Positions 15,394-24,015 of a stretch of 64,000 bases of DNA are shown one piece after another. Below the pieces are notes generated by a model. That model worked only from the letters and a program-made list of their open reading frames with translations. It was not told where the DNA came from and ran no database searches. Both the position numbers and the translations under genes were made by a program. The stretch lies in the IMG/VR virus record IMGVR_UViG_3300032236_001024, positions 1 to 64,000 of that record; one strand, written 5' to 3'. The first letter of the stretch is position 1, and each line of letters starts with the position of its first letter. This DNA comes from a virus.

Positions 15394-18300
15394 TTAATAC
15401 TCCACTATTACAACACCAGGAGAACCAGAAGCACCATTGGTATTGCCGCCTCCTCCACCAGCACCATAAGCTATACCAATAGTAGAACTTGTGGAATAAC
15501 CACCTCCAGAACCACCCCCTCCAAAAATGGAACTTCCTCCAGTACCACCAGCGTAATTACTCCCACCAGCAGTGTATATACCAGAACCTCCGGAACCTCC
15601 ACCATAATTAATAATACCACCCGAACCAATTCCTCCACTAGAACCACCGCCAGTAGCATATAAACCGCCTTTTCCTCCGGTTGCAGAACAATAAGAACCA
15701 AATGAAGAAGTTCCGCCATCAAATCCTTGTGAACTTGTGCCACCACCATTACCAGCATTGCCAATAGTTAATCGAATAGAGTCAAAAGGATTTACTGTTA
15801 TTATTTTTATTGCGGTTCCACCAGCACCGCCACCACCGCCACCCCAATCGCCACCAGATGCTCCACCACCACCACCGCCACCAACAACAGTTACTTTAAT
15901 TTTGGTGATATTATTAGGAACATTAAATAATTGAGCACTACCAGTGTATTCGAATACTTTAATATTAGTAAATCCACCACCAGTTCCACTACCACCACTT
16001 CCTGGTGATCCAGTATAACCAACTGCAACAGATGCACCAGATGATCCAGTATATGCTCTAGAACCAGTATATCCTTTTGCACCATCACCTATAACACTTA
16101 CTGTTCTTGTATGAAAATTGTCTGGAATACCAGCAAATGAAAATTCATGTTCAGATTGTAAAAAGAATTTTAATTTATATGGTGCTAAAGGAATCGTAGA
16201 ATCGTAAAAATCAGTTCCAAAGAAACTACCATTAGAATTTAATGGTACTGAATTCCAAAAACCTCCTGTATCAGTAACTTTAGCTATTTGTTTTCCTGTA
16301 AAATCTTCAATCGTGTAGTAAAATTGATCTCCAGGTTTACCATCGGTAATCGACCAACCAAAAGTTTGATTTTGTACTACAGAAGATGGATATGTTATTT
16401 TAACATTATTAATAACAGTAGTACTCAATTTTACTACAGCGCCTGAAGAAAAATTAAATCTTAATGATAACTTTCCTACATATCGATAATCAAAAAATGT
16501 ATTATTTAATTTAGTTACATTTCCATCTGAATCAACTGGTTGAAATGTTAATGAAGTATTAAGCCATGGCATATTGTTGCCAGTAATGTATAAATCATAA
16601 TATTCATTTGGTTGTGCGCCAGTAATATAAAAATCAAATGGTTGACCGTATATTATTGTTGATGGGAATGATATACTCAATCCTTTTGCACCACCTGATC
16701 CCCTATATCCTACAGAACCTCTATAACCTTCTAACCCTCGTGATCCATTAAATCCAACAGAACCTTGATAGCCATTAGTTCCTCTTGCACCAGATGATCC
16801 TTGATAACCAATATTTCCTAATGATCCTTGATAACCTTCAGAACCACGATAACCAACGGAACCACGATATCCTGCTCCTGCAGAACCAGTATATCCATCT
16901 TTACCTTGCGAACCTTGATATCCAACAGAAGATGAATAACCTATTGATCCTCTATAACCTGTCAGACCAATACCTAATGAACCAGTATATCCAACAAACC
17001 CAGCTGAACCTTGAAATCCAACAGAACCATTATAACCTACTGAACCACGAACACCTGGTCCTAATGAACCAGTGTATCCAATTATTCCTTGAGAACCTCT
17101 AAATCCTTCAGAACCTTTATAGCCTGAACAGCCTGTATATCCTATTGTTCCTTGAAATCCAGAACTTCCACGATAACCAGCCGAACCTTGAAATCCTACT
17201 GAGCCAAAATAACCTGTTGATCCTCTGACACCTGGTCCTAATGAACCAACATAACCAACTGGTCCTATATCACCAACAGAACCACGATAACCGACTGAAC
17301 CACGAACACCTGGTCCTAATGAACCAACATAACCAACTTCACCTTGTGAACCTTTGAATCCAGTATTTCCACGAAGACCAAGCGAACCTTGATAACCTGC
17401 CGATCCTTGATAACCTTCTGATCCTTGAAATCCTACTGATCCTTGAAACCCTACGGAACCTGAATAACCTCTAGAACCTCTATATCCTTCAGAACCTTGA
17501 TAACCTTCTGATCCTTTATAACCTACTGAACCTTTATAACCTACCGATCCAGTATAGCCAACTATACCTTGTGAACCTTGATAGCCTTCAGAGCCTTTAT
17601 AACCTGCAGAACCTTTATAGCCAGTAACTCCCGGTCCTAATGAACCTGTATATCCAACAAATCCAGCTGAACCTTGAAATCCTACTGAGCCTGAATAACC
17701 TCTAGAACCTCTATATCCTTCAGACCCTTGATAACCTTCAGAGCCTTTATATCCTTCTGAACCTTTATAACCTTCTGACCCACGATAGCCAGTTAATCCT
17801 TGACCCAAAGAACCAGTATATCCAACAATACCAGATGAGCCTCGAAATCCTACAGAACCTTGATAACCTGGACCTCCAGAACCAGTAAAACCAACTATTC
17901 CTTGTGAACCTATAAATCCTACAGAACCTCTATATCCTGCAGAACCTTGATAACCTTCTGATCCTTGATAACCTTCACTTCCTTTGTATCCTTCAGAACC
18001 CTTATATCCTTCCGATCCACGATAACCAGTAAGTCCTGGTCCACCAGAACCAGTATAACCTACCGATCCTTGATAACCTTCTGATCCACGATAACCAGTA
18101 ACTCCTGGTCCTAACGAACCTGTATATCCAACACTACCAGATGAACCTTGATAACCTTCTGATCCACGATAACCAGTAGTTCCTGGTCCACCTGAACCAA
18201 CATATCCAGTATCGCCTCTTGAACCTCTAAAACCTTCTGATCCACGATATCCTGCTGATCCCTGAACACCTGGTCCTAATGATCCAGTATAACCAACAAT

Positions 18301-18567
18301 ACCTATATCACCAACAGAACCACGATAACCCACCGATCCTTGAACACCAGGACCACCTGAACCAGTATAACCAGTTGGTCCTACATCACCAACCGATCCA
18401 CGATATCCTACAGAACCATTATAACCAGGCAAACCATTGACAGCACCAGAAGACCCAGTGTATCCAATACTCAAACTTGTAATACTTGCTATACTTGCAA
18501 CTAATTCTGCAAAATTAGCATTCAAATCTGATGCTTTTAAATAATCAAATTGTGCCCAAATTTTCAT
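15394..18567 (-). CDS. Collagen-like tail fibre with polyglycine C-terminal tip
   Basis: 1057 residues. After a short N-terminal anchor (about 1-55) come about 600 residues of a hexapeptide repeat G-(Y/F)-x-G-S-x. This keeps Gly at every third position, as in collagen, but has almost no proline. Residues about 660-870 form a non-repetitive beta-rich insert. Residues about 895-1057 form an extremely Gly-rich domain with runs of seven glycines and the ending GSPGVVIVEY, as in polyglycine-II-type adhesin tips. Long exact DNA repeats occur inside the gene. It is probably a trimeric receptor-binding fibre; the receptor is unknown. Confidence 0.85.
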   Translation of the reverse strand: MKIWAQFDYLKASDLNANFAELVASIASITSLSIGYTGSSGAVNGLPGYNGSVGYRGSVGDVGPTGYTGSGGPGVQGSVGYRGSVGDIGIVGYTGSLGPGVQGSAGYRGSEGFRGSRGDTGYVGSGGPGTTGYRGSEGYQGSSGSVGYTGSLGPGVTGYRGSEGYQGSVGYTGSGGPGLTGYRGSEGYKGSEGYKGSEGYQGSEGYQGSAGYRGSVGFIGSQGIVGFTGSGGPGYQGSVGFRGSSGIVGYTGSLGQGLTGYRGSEGYKGSEGYKGSEGYQGSEGYRGSRGYSGSVGFQGSAGFVGYTGSLGPGVTGYKGSAGYKGSEGYQGSQGIVGYTGSVGYKGSVGYKGSEGYQGSEGYRGSRGYSGSVGFQGSVGFQGSEGYQGSAGYQGSLGLRGNTGFKGSQGEVGYVGSLGPGVRGSVGYRGSVGDIGPVGYVGSLGPGVRGSTGYFGSVGFQGSAGYRGSSGFQGTIGYTGCSGYKGSEGFRGSQGIIGYTGSLGPGVRGSVGYNGSVGFQGSAGFVGYTGSLGIGLTGYRGSIGYSSSVGYQGSQGKDGYTGSAGAGYRGSVGYRGSEGYQGSLGNIGYQGSSGARGTNGYQGSVGFNGSRGLEGYRGSVGYRGSGGAKGLSISFPSTIIYGQPFDFYITGAQPNEYYDLYITGNNMPWLNTSLTFQPVDSDGNVTKLNNTFFDYRYVGKLSLRFNFSSGAVVKLSTTVINNVKITYPSSVVQNQTFGWSITDGKPGDQFYYTIEDFTGKQIAKVTDTGGFWNSVPLNSNGSFFGTDFYDSTIPLAPYKLKFFLQSEHEFSFAGIPDNFHTRTVSVIGDGAKGYTGSRAYTGSSGASVAVGYTGSPGSGGSGTGGGFTNIKVFEYTGSAQLFNVPNNITKIKVTVVGGGGGGGASGGDWGGGGGGAGGTAIKIITVNPFDSIRLTIGNAGNGGGTSSQGFDGGTSSFGSYCSATGGKGGLYATGGGSSGGIGSGGIINYGGGSGGSGIYTAGGSNYAGGTGGSSIFGGGGSGGGYSTSSTIGIAYGAGGGGGNTNGASGSPGVVIVEY
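17460..17724. repeat. Example of exact direct repeats inside the collagen-like region
   Basis: A 34-bp segment at 17460-17493 recurs without mismatch at 17691-17724, offset by 231 bp (77 codons, in frame). The whole region 16690-18450 is built from 18-bp units of this type, so in-frame gain or loss of units by recombination is expected. Confidence 0.8.
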
Positions 18568-18574
18568 TAAATTA

Positions 18575-18949
18575 TTATCCTAGTATTGACTTACCATCTA
18601 ATATATCATGTAAAGAATTATCAAGAATAAACTTACCCCCACCACCAACTGATCCACCACCTCCACCACCTCCTCCACCACCTTCCATTGGAACTGTGGT
18701 AGAGGGACTTCCTGTTATTATCACAGCACCACAACCAGTAACACTTGTTATTGCAGCAACATATTGTCCTTCTGATTTTACTCTTGGCGAAGCAGTAGTA
18801 ATTGAAGTAATACCATGTGTTGGGCAACTATGAGCATCGCCCAATCTTGCAACTAGAATACCATCACATCTGAATTTAGTTCCATATGAAATGATAGTTC
18901 CGCCATGGTCGCTAGTATCACCTAATCTTGCTACTGGTTGTTGTGACAT
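18575..18949 (-). CDS. PAAR-motif spike-tip protein
   Basis: 124 residues. Residues 1-85 form a PAAR domain: VARLGDTSDHGG (His15), CDGILVARLGDAHSCPTHG (Cys42, His45) and TGCGAVIITGSP. These supply the His/Cys set that binds the tip metal ion. This domain sharpens the membrane-piercing spike of contractile tails (T4 gp5.4 is the counterpart). A run of nine glycines (about 90-99) links it to a short C-terminal extension rich in Leu/Ile/Asp. It lies among fibre and lysis genes, far from the spike genes at 33.8-37.3 kb. Confidence 0.9.
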   Translation of the reverse strand: MSQQPVARLGDTSDHGGTIISYGTKFRCDGILVARLGDAHSCPTHGITSITTASPRVKSEGQYVAAITSVTGCGAVIITGSPSTTVPMEGGGGGGGGGGSVGGGGKFILDNSLHDILDGKSILG

Positions 18950-18954
18950 TCAAA

Positions 18955-19578
18955 TTATTCTATTCCTAAAATTTCTTTAAATTCTTCAAGATGCTCTTTG
19001 CGATCTTCAAGACCAATAGTTCCACCATTGACTTTCTTAGTGACACGTACAATATCATCCGTATCTGCAAGTTCATTACATCCATTGTTTGCCCAGAACC
19101 ATGCAGCTGATTCTAATGCACCACCAGCTGTCTGAAGATATTCAACTGCTTCATCAAGGGGCATTTCAAGAGTTTCTGCAAGTGATTCGTAGTTATTTCG
19201 ACCAGTTAACTGAATCAAACCACGACCACAAAATCTCCATCCATCACCAGACTCAGGCGATCCATTGCCCATACGATTAGCATAAACAACATTTGCAATC
19301 TTCTCTGGTTTTCTTGCATACTCATCTGCATCTCTTCCAGCATTTTTAAAATACTTAGGGAAAATCTTATTCAATCCATCAGAAGAATAGTTCAAGTTTT
19401 CTTGCATTAATCTGAATCCACCTGACTCATGAGCGCACTGTGCAAGAAAATGTGCAAGTCTTAGTGGTGTATTGATTTCATAATACTCAGAAAGTAGATC
19501 GTAGTTATTTGCAATTGCTTCTGCAATATCCTGTCTTGCGGTTGGGCATATTTCTTTGATTTGTTCTACTGTAATCAT
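18955..19578 (-). CDS. GH19-family endolysin (chitinase-like muramidase)
   Basis: 207 residues, a single catalytic domain. LAHFLAQCAHESGGF carries the general acid Glu51, NLNYSS follows the second Glu (Glu60), and GRGLIQLTGRNNY is the conserved substrate-binding segment. These are standard GH19 endolysin features. It cleaves the peptidoglycan backbone during lysis. There is no signal peptide, so a holin is needed; none was recognised in the window. It sits between the PAAR and collar-fibre genes. Confidence 0.92.
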   Translation of the reverse strand: MITVEQIKEICPTARQDIAEAIANNYDLLSEYYEINTPLRLAHFLAQCAHESGGFRLMQENLNYSSDGLNKIFPKYFKNAGRDADEYARKPEKIANVVYANRMGNGSPESGDGWRFCGRGLIQLTGRNNYESLAETLEMPLDEAVEYLQTAGGALESAAWFWANNGCNELADTDDIVRVTKKVNGGTIGLEDRKEHLEEFKEILGIE

Positions 19579-19589
19579 TGTTTACCTCT

Positions 19590-21197
19590 TTATATTGTAT
19601 CGTTATACATTATGAATGCTATTTCTGTTGTGGGTGGTTCATAATCAAATGATGTTCCAATAGTTGCATTTAGGTCAGTTCCATTTATAGTATTAGCTAA
19701 AGATGGAGCATGATTATGTCTTGTAGTATTTGTTGAATCTGAGATAGCATCATAAAAAGAAGAATGACTTCCCATATCCACTTTTCCACCTGCACCAAGT
19801 ACTGGTACAGGAGAACCAAGTTTTGCATGACCATGTTGCCAATTTATAGTTTCTACATCAATATTTGTTATAGTTATTTTACTTGAAGAATTTTCAAAAA
19901 CACCATTTGTTACATCATCTTGAGTAAAATTTAAAAATGGATATCTTCCTCTTAAATCTGGAGTTCCATTTTGTCCATCACAAAAATACCATCCTTTAGG
20001 AAGAGTATTTTTTCCAGAACTATTTGGTCCAGTAAATCCAGAATATTTACCAATGCTATAACCAATTATCAATCCATTAACAATTGGTGAGTATGGATTA
20101 GTTGATAAAAATGCTTTTAATCTATTTGATTTCAATTGCATATTATATGTATATGTGACATTATGTGTATGTGAAATTGTATCTGGACCAATTGGTGATC
20201 TAATATTAGACAATAATTTTGTTGCGCCCATTGATTCGGGGATAACATCAAATTTCCTATCCGCAATACTAGAAGCATATTTTACAACATTATCATTTTT
20301 GTGATCATGATAACCAGAATACTCTGAATAAATTTGAAAATTTATATTATTCGCAAATTTATTTTTTATATTCATAGCGCCAATATTATTTGGTTCTAGA
20401 TTAGATTTAGTTTGTGAAAAAGTTATTGGCAAAGCATAACCATTGGCAGATTGATCAAAATATGAATTTGCGGTTATATCGTATGGACTATAATACCCAG
20501 AAGGTAGAGTACTATTGCCATAATACATAACAATTATATCTTTTGGAATATATGTAATAATTTTCATACTCAATTTTGGGTCTTTCATAATAGGATCGAC
20601 AAAAAAACTTCCAAATGATTGAGATATATAACTTTCATTAGATTGTTTTAAATAATTTGAACTTCCAGGATTTATATCAATTAAATTTTTATACAAATTT
20701 TTAACTGTGTGAGTATGTCCCTCATGAGGGTAATTATAAGAATTTATAGAAAAAGTTGCAGGCTTAGTTTTATAATCTACTTTATAATCATTCATAAGAG
20801 GAGGAATCATATTTCTTCCTACCAAATTATAACTATGCGCTCCACCAGTAAATAATAAAGTTGATTGATTTGCAGACATATTTGTATTTGCATCATATCG
20901 CAAATCACATAAAGAGGGCCAATTATTAGCATCAGATACACATCTGACAACATAATTTATATTTTGTAGTGTTTTTTTGTTAGGAGAATAATAACTAGAT
21001 ATATCTGGAGCAGATGCTGCCCCAAGCTGATATTGACTAAAAACTTTTGGGTTGGCAGTCGTTACACTCGTTGAAGATGGATCAACTCCATGAGTAGCAA
21101 GATTTGATCCATTCCAATCACTAATTCTATGCCAAAACAAAATAGAATAATCTGGCAATGAATTCATTGGTTTTGCAGGTGGTGGTGATACAGCCAT
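19590..21197 (-). CDS. Tail fibre with collar domain and HxH motifs
   Basis: 535 residues. Near residue 405 there is PKGWYFCDGQNGTPDLRGRY, the phage tail-collar motif. HxH-type pairs recur along the protein (HEGHTHT, YHDHK, SHTHN, QHGHA, RHNHA), resembling the metal-coordinating motifs of the T4 gp37 needle and gp12. This indicates a trimeric, metal-stapled fibre or adhesin, possibly the functional counterpart of gp12 or the gp37 tip. The N-terminus is Pro-rich, without a collagen-like part. The receptor is not predictable. Confidence 0.78.
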   Translation of the reverse strand: MAVSPPPAKPMNSLPDYSILFWHRISDWNGSNLATHGVDPSSTSVTTANPKVFSQYQLGAASAPDISSYYSPNKKTLQNINYVVRCVSDANNWPSLCDLRYDANTNMSANQSTLLFTGGAHSYNLVGRNMIPPLMNDYKVDYKTKPATFSINSYNYPHEGHTHTVKNLYKNLIDINPGSSNYLKQSNESYISQSFGSFFVDPIMKDPKLSMKIITYIPKDIIVMYYGNSTLPSGYYSPYDITANSYFDQSANGYALPITFSQTKSNLEPNNIGAMNIKNKFANNINFQIYSEYSGYHDHKNDNVVKYASSIADRKFDVIPESMGATKLLSNIRSPIGPDTISHTHNVTYTYNMQLKSNRLKAFLSTNPYSPIVNGLIIGYSIGKYSGFTGPNSSGKNTLPKGWYFCDGQNGTPDLRGRYPFLNFTQDDVTNGVFENSSSKITITNIDVETINWQHGHAKLGSPVPVLGAGGKVDMGSHSSFYDAISDSTNTTRHNHAPSLANTINGTDLNATIGTSFDYEPPTTEIAFIMYNDTI

Positions 21198-21213
21198 TTT
21201 TTAATCTTTCAAT

Positions 21214-22260
21214 TTATGATGTAGGGAATCCACTAGCGCCCATAGTTCCAAGCCATGTTGTACCAGCATTATAAGTGTAAATGATGACACTATCAGTATA
21301 TCCGTCTTCTGTTGAAAGTAGTGGACCATTATTTGGATCAATTCCATTTGACCAATATAAATTTGGATTTAGAGACCAATCTAATGTCAACCCACCACCA
21401 TTTGATTGTTTAAAGAATATCGTCATAGTATAAAGTGTGCCATTAACTAAATTTGACTCATCTAAAATTATATTTGTTATAGGTGAATCTAATGTAATAA
21501 CATTAATATTTGATAACGATGGATTGAGTGTTATTGATGATGTTACAACATATGTTGATGTATACTCGCCAAATCCTCTAAATGTAGGATTTTTAATTAT
21601 ATTTGAGTTGAAATTGACAACAGATATTCCAACATTTGAAGTCACAACATCATTTGGTTCAAACATCAATGCATCTCTTGTGTCATTTACTCTGACATAT
21701 CTTCCACCATAATCATTATACACGGGATATTTTTCAAATGTATCTGGATTTAGAACATCAGAAAGACTCAAGAATGAAATAGGTCCGATAGTTCCAACCG
21801 AACCAGTATATCCAACTGATCCGAAATAACCTCCAGACCCCTGATAACCTACTGGACCTCGATTTCCATCTGCACCAGTATTTCCATCTAAACCTTGAGA
21901 ACCCATATAACCATTTGCACCAGCAAGTCCATCCGCACCAGCTGATCCCTGATAACCAACATCTCCTTGAATTCCATCTGCACCAACTGATCCAGTATAA
22001 CCAATTAATCCTTGATCACCAATCGATCCTTTATAACCAGCTTCTCCAGCAGGTCCAGTATCACCTTGTGAACCTTTATATCCTTCAGAACCTCTATAAC
22101 CAGTTACTCCTAAAGAACCTCTATAACCAGTTAATGCAAGTTCTGGTGCATATATCCATCTGGTTCCAGTGGATGTTAGAACTAATACCGAATTAGCTGC
22201 AGCTGTTGTGCCGTCTGGCTGTGTACTATCAATTTGTGAGACGAAAATTTTGGTTGCCAT
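21214..22260 (-). CDS. Short collagen-like tail fibre
   Basis: 348 residues. The N-terminal 42 residues include the anchor-like ATKIFVSQIDSTQPDG, a typical start of T4-like fibre proteins. Residues 43-155 are a GYxGSx/GxxG collagen-like stretch. Residues about 160-348 form a globular beta domain (begins GPISFLSLSDVLNPDTF). First gene of the leftward fibre-lysis-neck unit, preceded by AGGA and a perfect late promoter at 22300-22293. Probably a receptor-binding or fibre-adaptor protein. Confidence 0.8.
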   Translation of the reverse strand: MATKIFVSQIDSTQPDGTTAAANSVLVLTSTGTRWIYAPELALTGYRGSLGVTGYRGSEGYKGSQGDTGPAGEAGYKGSIGDQGLIGYTGSVGADGIQGDVGYQGSAGADGLAGANGYMGSQGLDGNTGADGNRGPVGYQGSGGYFGSVGYTGSVGTIGPISFLSLSDVLNPDTFEKYPVYNDYGGRYVRVNDTRDALMFEPNDVVTSNVGISVVNFNSNIIKNPTFRGFGEYTSTYVVTSSITLNPSLSNINVITLDSPITNIILDESNLVNGTLYTMTIFFKQSNGGGLTLDWSLNPNLYWSNGIDPNNGPLLSTEDGYTDSVIIYTYNAGTTWLGTMGASGFPTS

Positions 22261-22524
22261 GGAAATTCCTCAGAAAAACATTTGTTTCATTGTATTTATA
22301 TTTCCCGTGAAGGATAAGAAAACTAAATAAGGGTGATCATATATTTGATCGTCAAAAGGTATAGGCGTTGATGGTAAATTGTTTATTTAATATTGCCCCC
22401 TCACAAAAAGAGAAAAACTTCTCTTTGCTTGCCTTCGAATCTATCTCACAAAAATTAAATCAATCAGAAGTAATGACTTTTCGTTCAGAAAGGCAATACT
22501 CCCATAATTAGTAAAGAGGTACAC
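22261..22524. promoter_or_regulatory. Divergent intergenic control region
   Basis: 264 bp between the leftward fibre unit and rightward phoH. Visible elements: the perfect leftward late promoter at 22300-22293, a GATCA/TGATC hairpin near 22336-22351, and an AT-rich 8-bp stem (22407-22414 with 22419-22426, 4-nt loop). An AGAGG ribosome site lies before the phoH ATG. I see no convincing early or middle promoter for phoH and no small gene. Confidence 0.5.
22293..22300 (-). promoter_or_regulatory. T4-type late promoter for the leftward fibre-to-neck unit
   Basis: Perfect minus-strand TATAAATA, 33 bp before the start of the 348-aa fibre gene. Confidence 0.7.
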
Positions 22525-23325
22525 ATGGATAGACTTTCTCGTGCAGAAAAAAGAATGAACAGAAAACAAAAGAGAAATGAAGAAAAAACAGTAATATCCA
22601 ATGGACTAAAAATAAAAAGTGTAAAACCAAAGACAGATAACCAAGAATTGGTCTTTAAAGACTTCACAAATGGGAAAAATTTACTTATACATGGACTACC
22701 AGGCACGGGAAAATCATTTATTTCATTATATCTAGCACTATCAGAGATAGAAAATTTCAGAAATTATCACAAAGTTGTTATTATTAGGTCAGTCGTCCCA
22801 TCCAGAGATATGGGATTCTTACCAGGAAATATTAAAGAAAAATCAAAAGTTTACGAGCAACCATACCAAGAAATCTGTAGAGAACTGTATGGACGAGGCG
22901 ATGCCTACGATATCCTAAAGAATAAGGGAATGATTGAATTCCAAACATCTTCTTTCTTGAGGGGGTTGACATTGGATCATTCTATCATTATAGTAGACGA
23001 ATGCCAAAATATGACATACTCAGAACTTTCTACAATCATCACCAGAACAGGTCAAAATTCCAAGATTATCTTCTGTGGTGACTACCGACAAACCGATTTG
23101 AAACATGATGATGAAAAGCAAGGCGTATTTTATTTCATGAAAATTCTTAAGAATATGCACAAATACTTCAGTTGCATCGAATTTATGGAAGAAGATATTG
23201 TTCGCTCTGGTCTAGTAAAAGATTTCATTATTACAAAAAGCAAATTTGACAGAAACCTTTATAACATGGTGCAAATGCATGTGGAAACCGAATTCAGAAA
23301 AGAACAAAACCTTTCAACACACTAA
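22525..23325 (+). CDS. phoH: PhoH-like P-loop ATPase
   Basis: 266 residues. A basic N-terminal segment precedes Walker A GLPGTGKS (57-64), VIIRSVVPSRDMGFLPG, Walker B IIIVDECQN (Asp158-Glu159) and the sensor region IIFCGDYRQTD. These define the PhoH family, a helicase-superfamily-related ATPase very common in marine phages. Its phage role is unsettled: it has been linked to phosphate stress and possibly RNA metabolism. An AGAGG site precedes the ATG. Its end overlaps the start region of the nuclease gene. First gene of the rightward replication island. Confidence 0.92.
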   Translation: MDRLSRAEKRMNRKQKRNEEKTVISNGLKIKSVKPKTDNQELVFKDFTNGKNLLIHGLPGTGKSFISLYLALSEIENFRNYHKVVIIRSVVPSRDMGFLPGNIKEKSKVYEQPYQEICRELYGRGDAYDILKNKGMIEFQTSSFLRGLTLDHSIIIVDECQNMTYSELSTIITRTGQNSKIIFCGDYRQTDLKHDDEKQGVFYFMKILKNMHKYFSCIEFMEEDIVRSGLVKDFIITKSKFDRNLYNMVQMHVETEFRKEQNLSTH

Positions 23326-23974
23326 CAAAATAATTGTTGAGAAGGTAGAACAAATCAACACAGACTCCGGTAGGTTTTATCAAACTCCTACCGGAAATCG
23401 TTACCCATCTGTCACAACTGTTGTTGGATTGATGAACAGAGATGCTATCATGGAATGGCGTAGGCGTGTTGGTGCAGAGGAAGCAAACAAGATTTCTTCC
23501 AAAGCTGCTTCTCGTGGTACTCGTGTCCACAAGATTTGTGAAGAATATATCAACAACGAAGATGTATTTAATAAGAAGTACAGCATCATTGACCTAGAAA
23601 GTTTCTCTAGGTTGAGGAAAGTTATTGATGAGAAGATTGACAATGTGCATCTTCAAGAGGTAAAACTATATTCTGACTATCTCAAGATGGCTGGAACAGT
23701 TGACTGTGTTGCTGAATATGAAGGAAAGTTGTCCATCATTGATTTCAAGACAGCGATGAAGCCAAAAGAAAAGAGTTACATCACTAATTACTTCTGTCAA
23801 GCATCTGCTTATGCTATCATGTATGAAGAGAGAACTGGTATTCCTGTTGGGCAGATTGTAGTAATGATTTCTGTTGATGATGAGGAACCACAAATCTTTG
23901 TAGAAAAACGGGATGACTATGTGGACAAGTTGATGGAAGTAAGAAAGCAATATACCGATAAGTATGGCGTTTAA
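23279..23974 (+). CDS. PD-(D/E)XK nuclease (RecB-type)
   Basis: About 231 residues from ATG 23279; a TTG at 23246 would add 11 residues. The catalytic core is AGTVDCVAEYEGKLSIIDFK, giving the Asp...(D/E)xK signature. It is preceded by RGTRVHKICEEY and followed by YFCQASAYAIMYEE, as in Cas4/RecB-like single-domain exonucleases. Sequence resembling family N-termini begins only at about 23330 (VEKVEQINTDSGRFYQTPTG), just past the phoH stop, where no ATG, GTG or TTG is in frame. The 5-prime end is therefore uncertain. It probably trims DNA in replication or recombination. Confidence 0.8.
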   Translation: MWKPNSEKNKTFQHTNKIIVEKVEQINTDSGRFYQTPTGNRYPSVTTVVGLMNRDAIMEWRRRVGAEEANKISSKAASRGTRVHKICEEYINNEDVFNKKYSIIDLESFSRLRKVIDEKIDNVHLQEVKLYSDYLKMAGTVDCVAEYEGKLSIIDFKTAMKPKEKSYITNYFCQASAYAIMYEERTGIPVGQIVVMISVDDEEPQIFVEKRDDYVDKLMEVRKQYTDKYGV

Positions 23975-23979
23975 TCTAC

Positions 23980-24010
23980 TTGACATATATTAAACCTCGT
24001 GTTATAAATA
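23980..24010 (+). promoter_or_regulatory. Dual sigma70/late promoter of the tmRNA
   Basis: TTGACA at 23980-23985, a 17-bp spacer, then TATAAA at 24003-24008: almost perfect bacterial sigma70 consensus. The same -10 is the T4 late octamer TATAAATA (24003-24010). Initiation is expected near 24016, directly before the acceptor piece of the tmRNA. Confidence 0.75.
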
Positions 24011-24015
24011 TGATA

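Noticed and set aside
16785-17102. Plus-strand frames rich in Asn/Leu/His/Gln opposite the fibre genes
   Set aside because: These are antisense shadows of the GYxGSx repeat (also at 21915, 58666, 59938 and 60367).
15394-18567. CRISPR-like periodic repeats
   Set aside because: The 18-bp periodicity is in frame, runs through a continuous 1057-codon gene and encodes GYxGSx; no constant repeat with unique spacers.
22423-22450. MotA-like middle promoter (TTTGCTT) before phoH
   Set aside because: No suitable -10 element at the expected distance of 12-13 bp.
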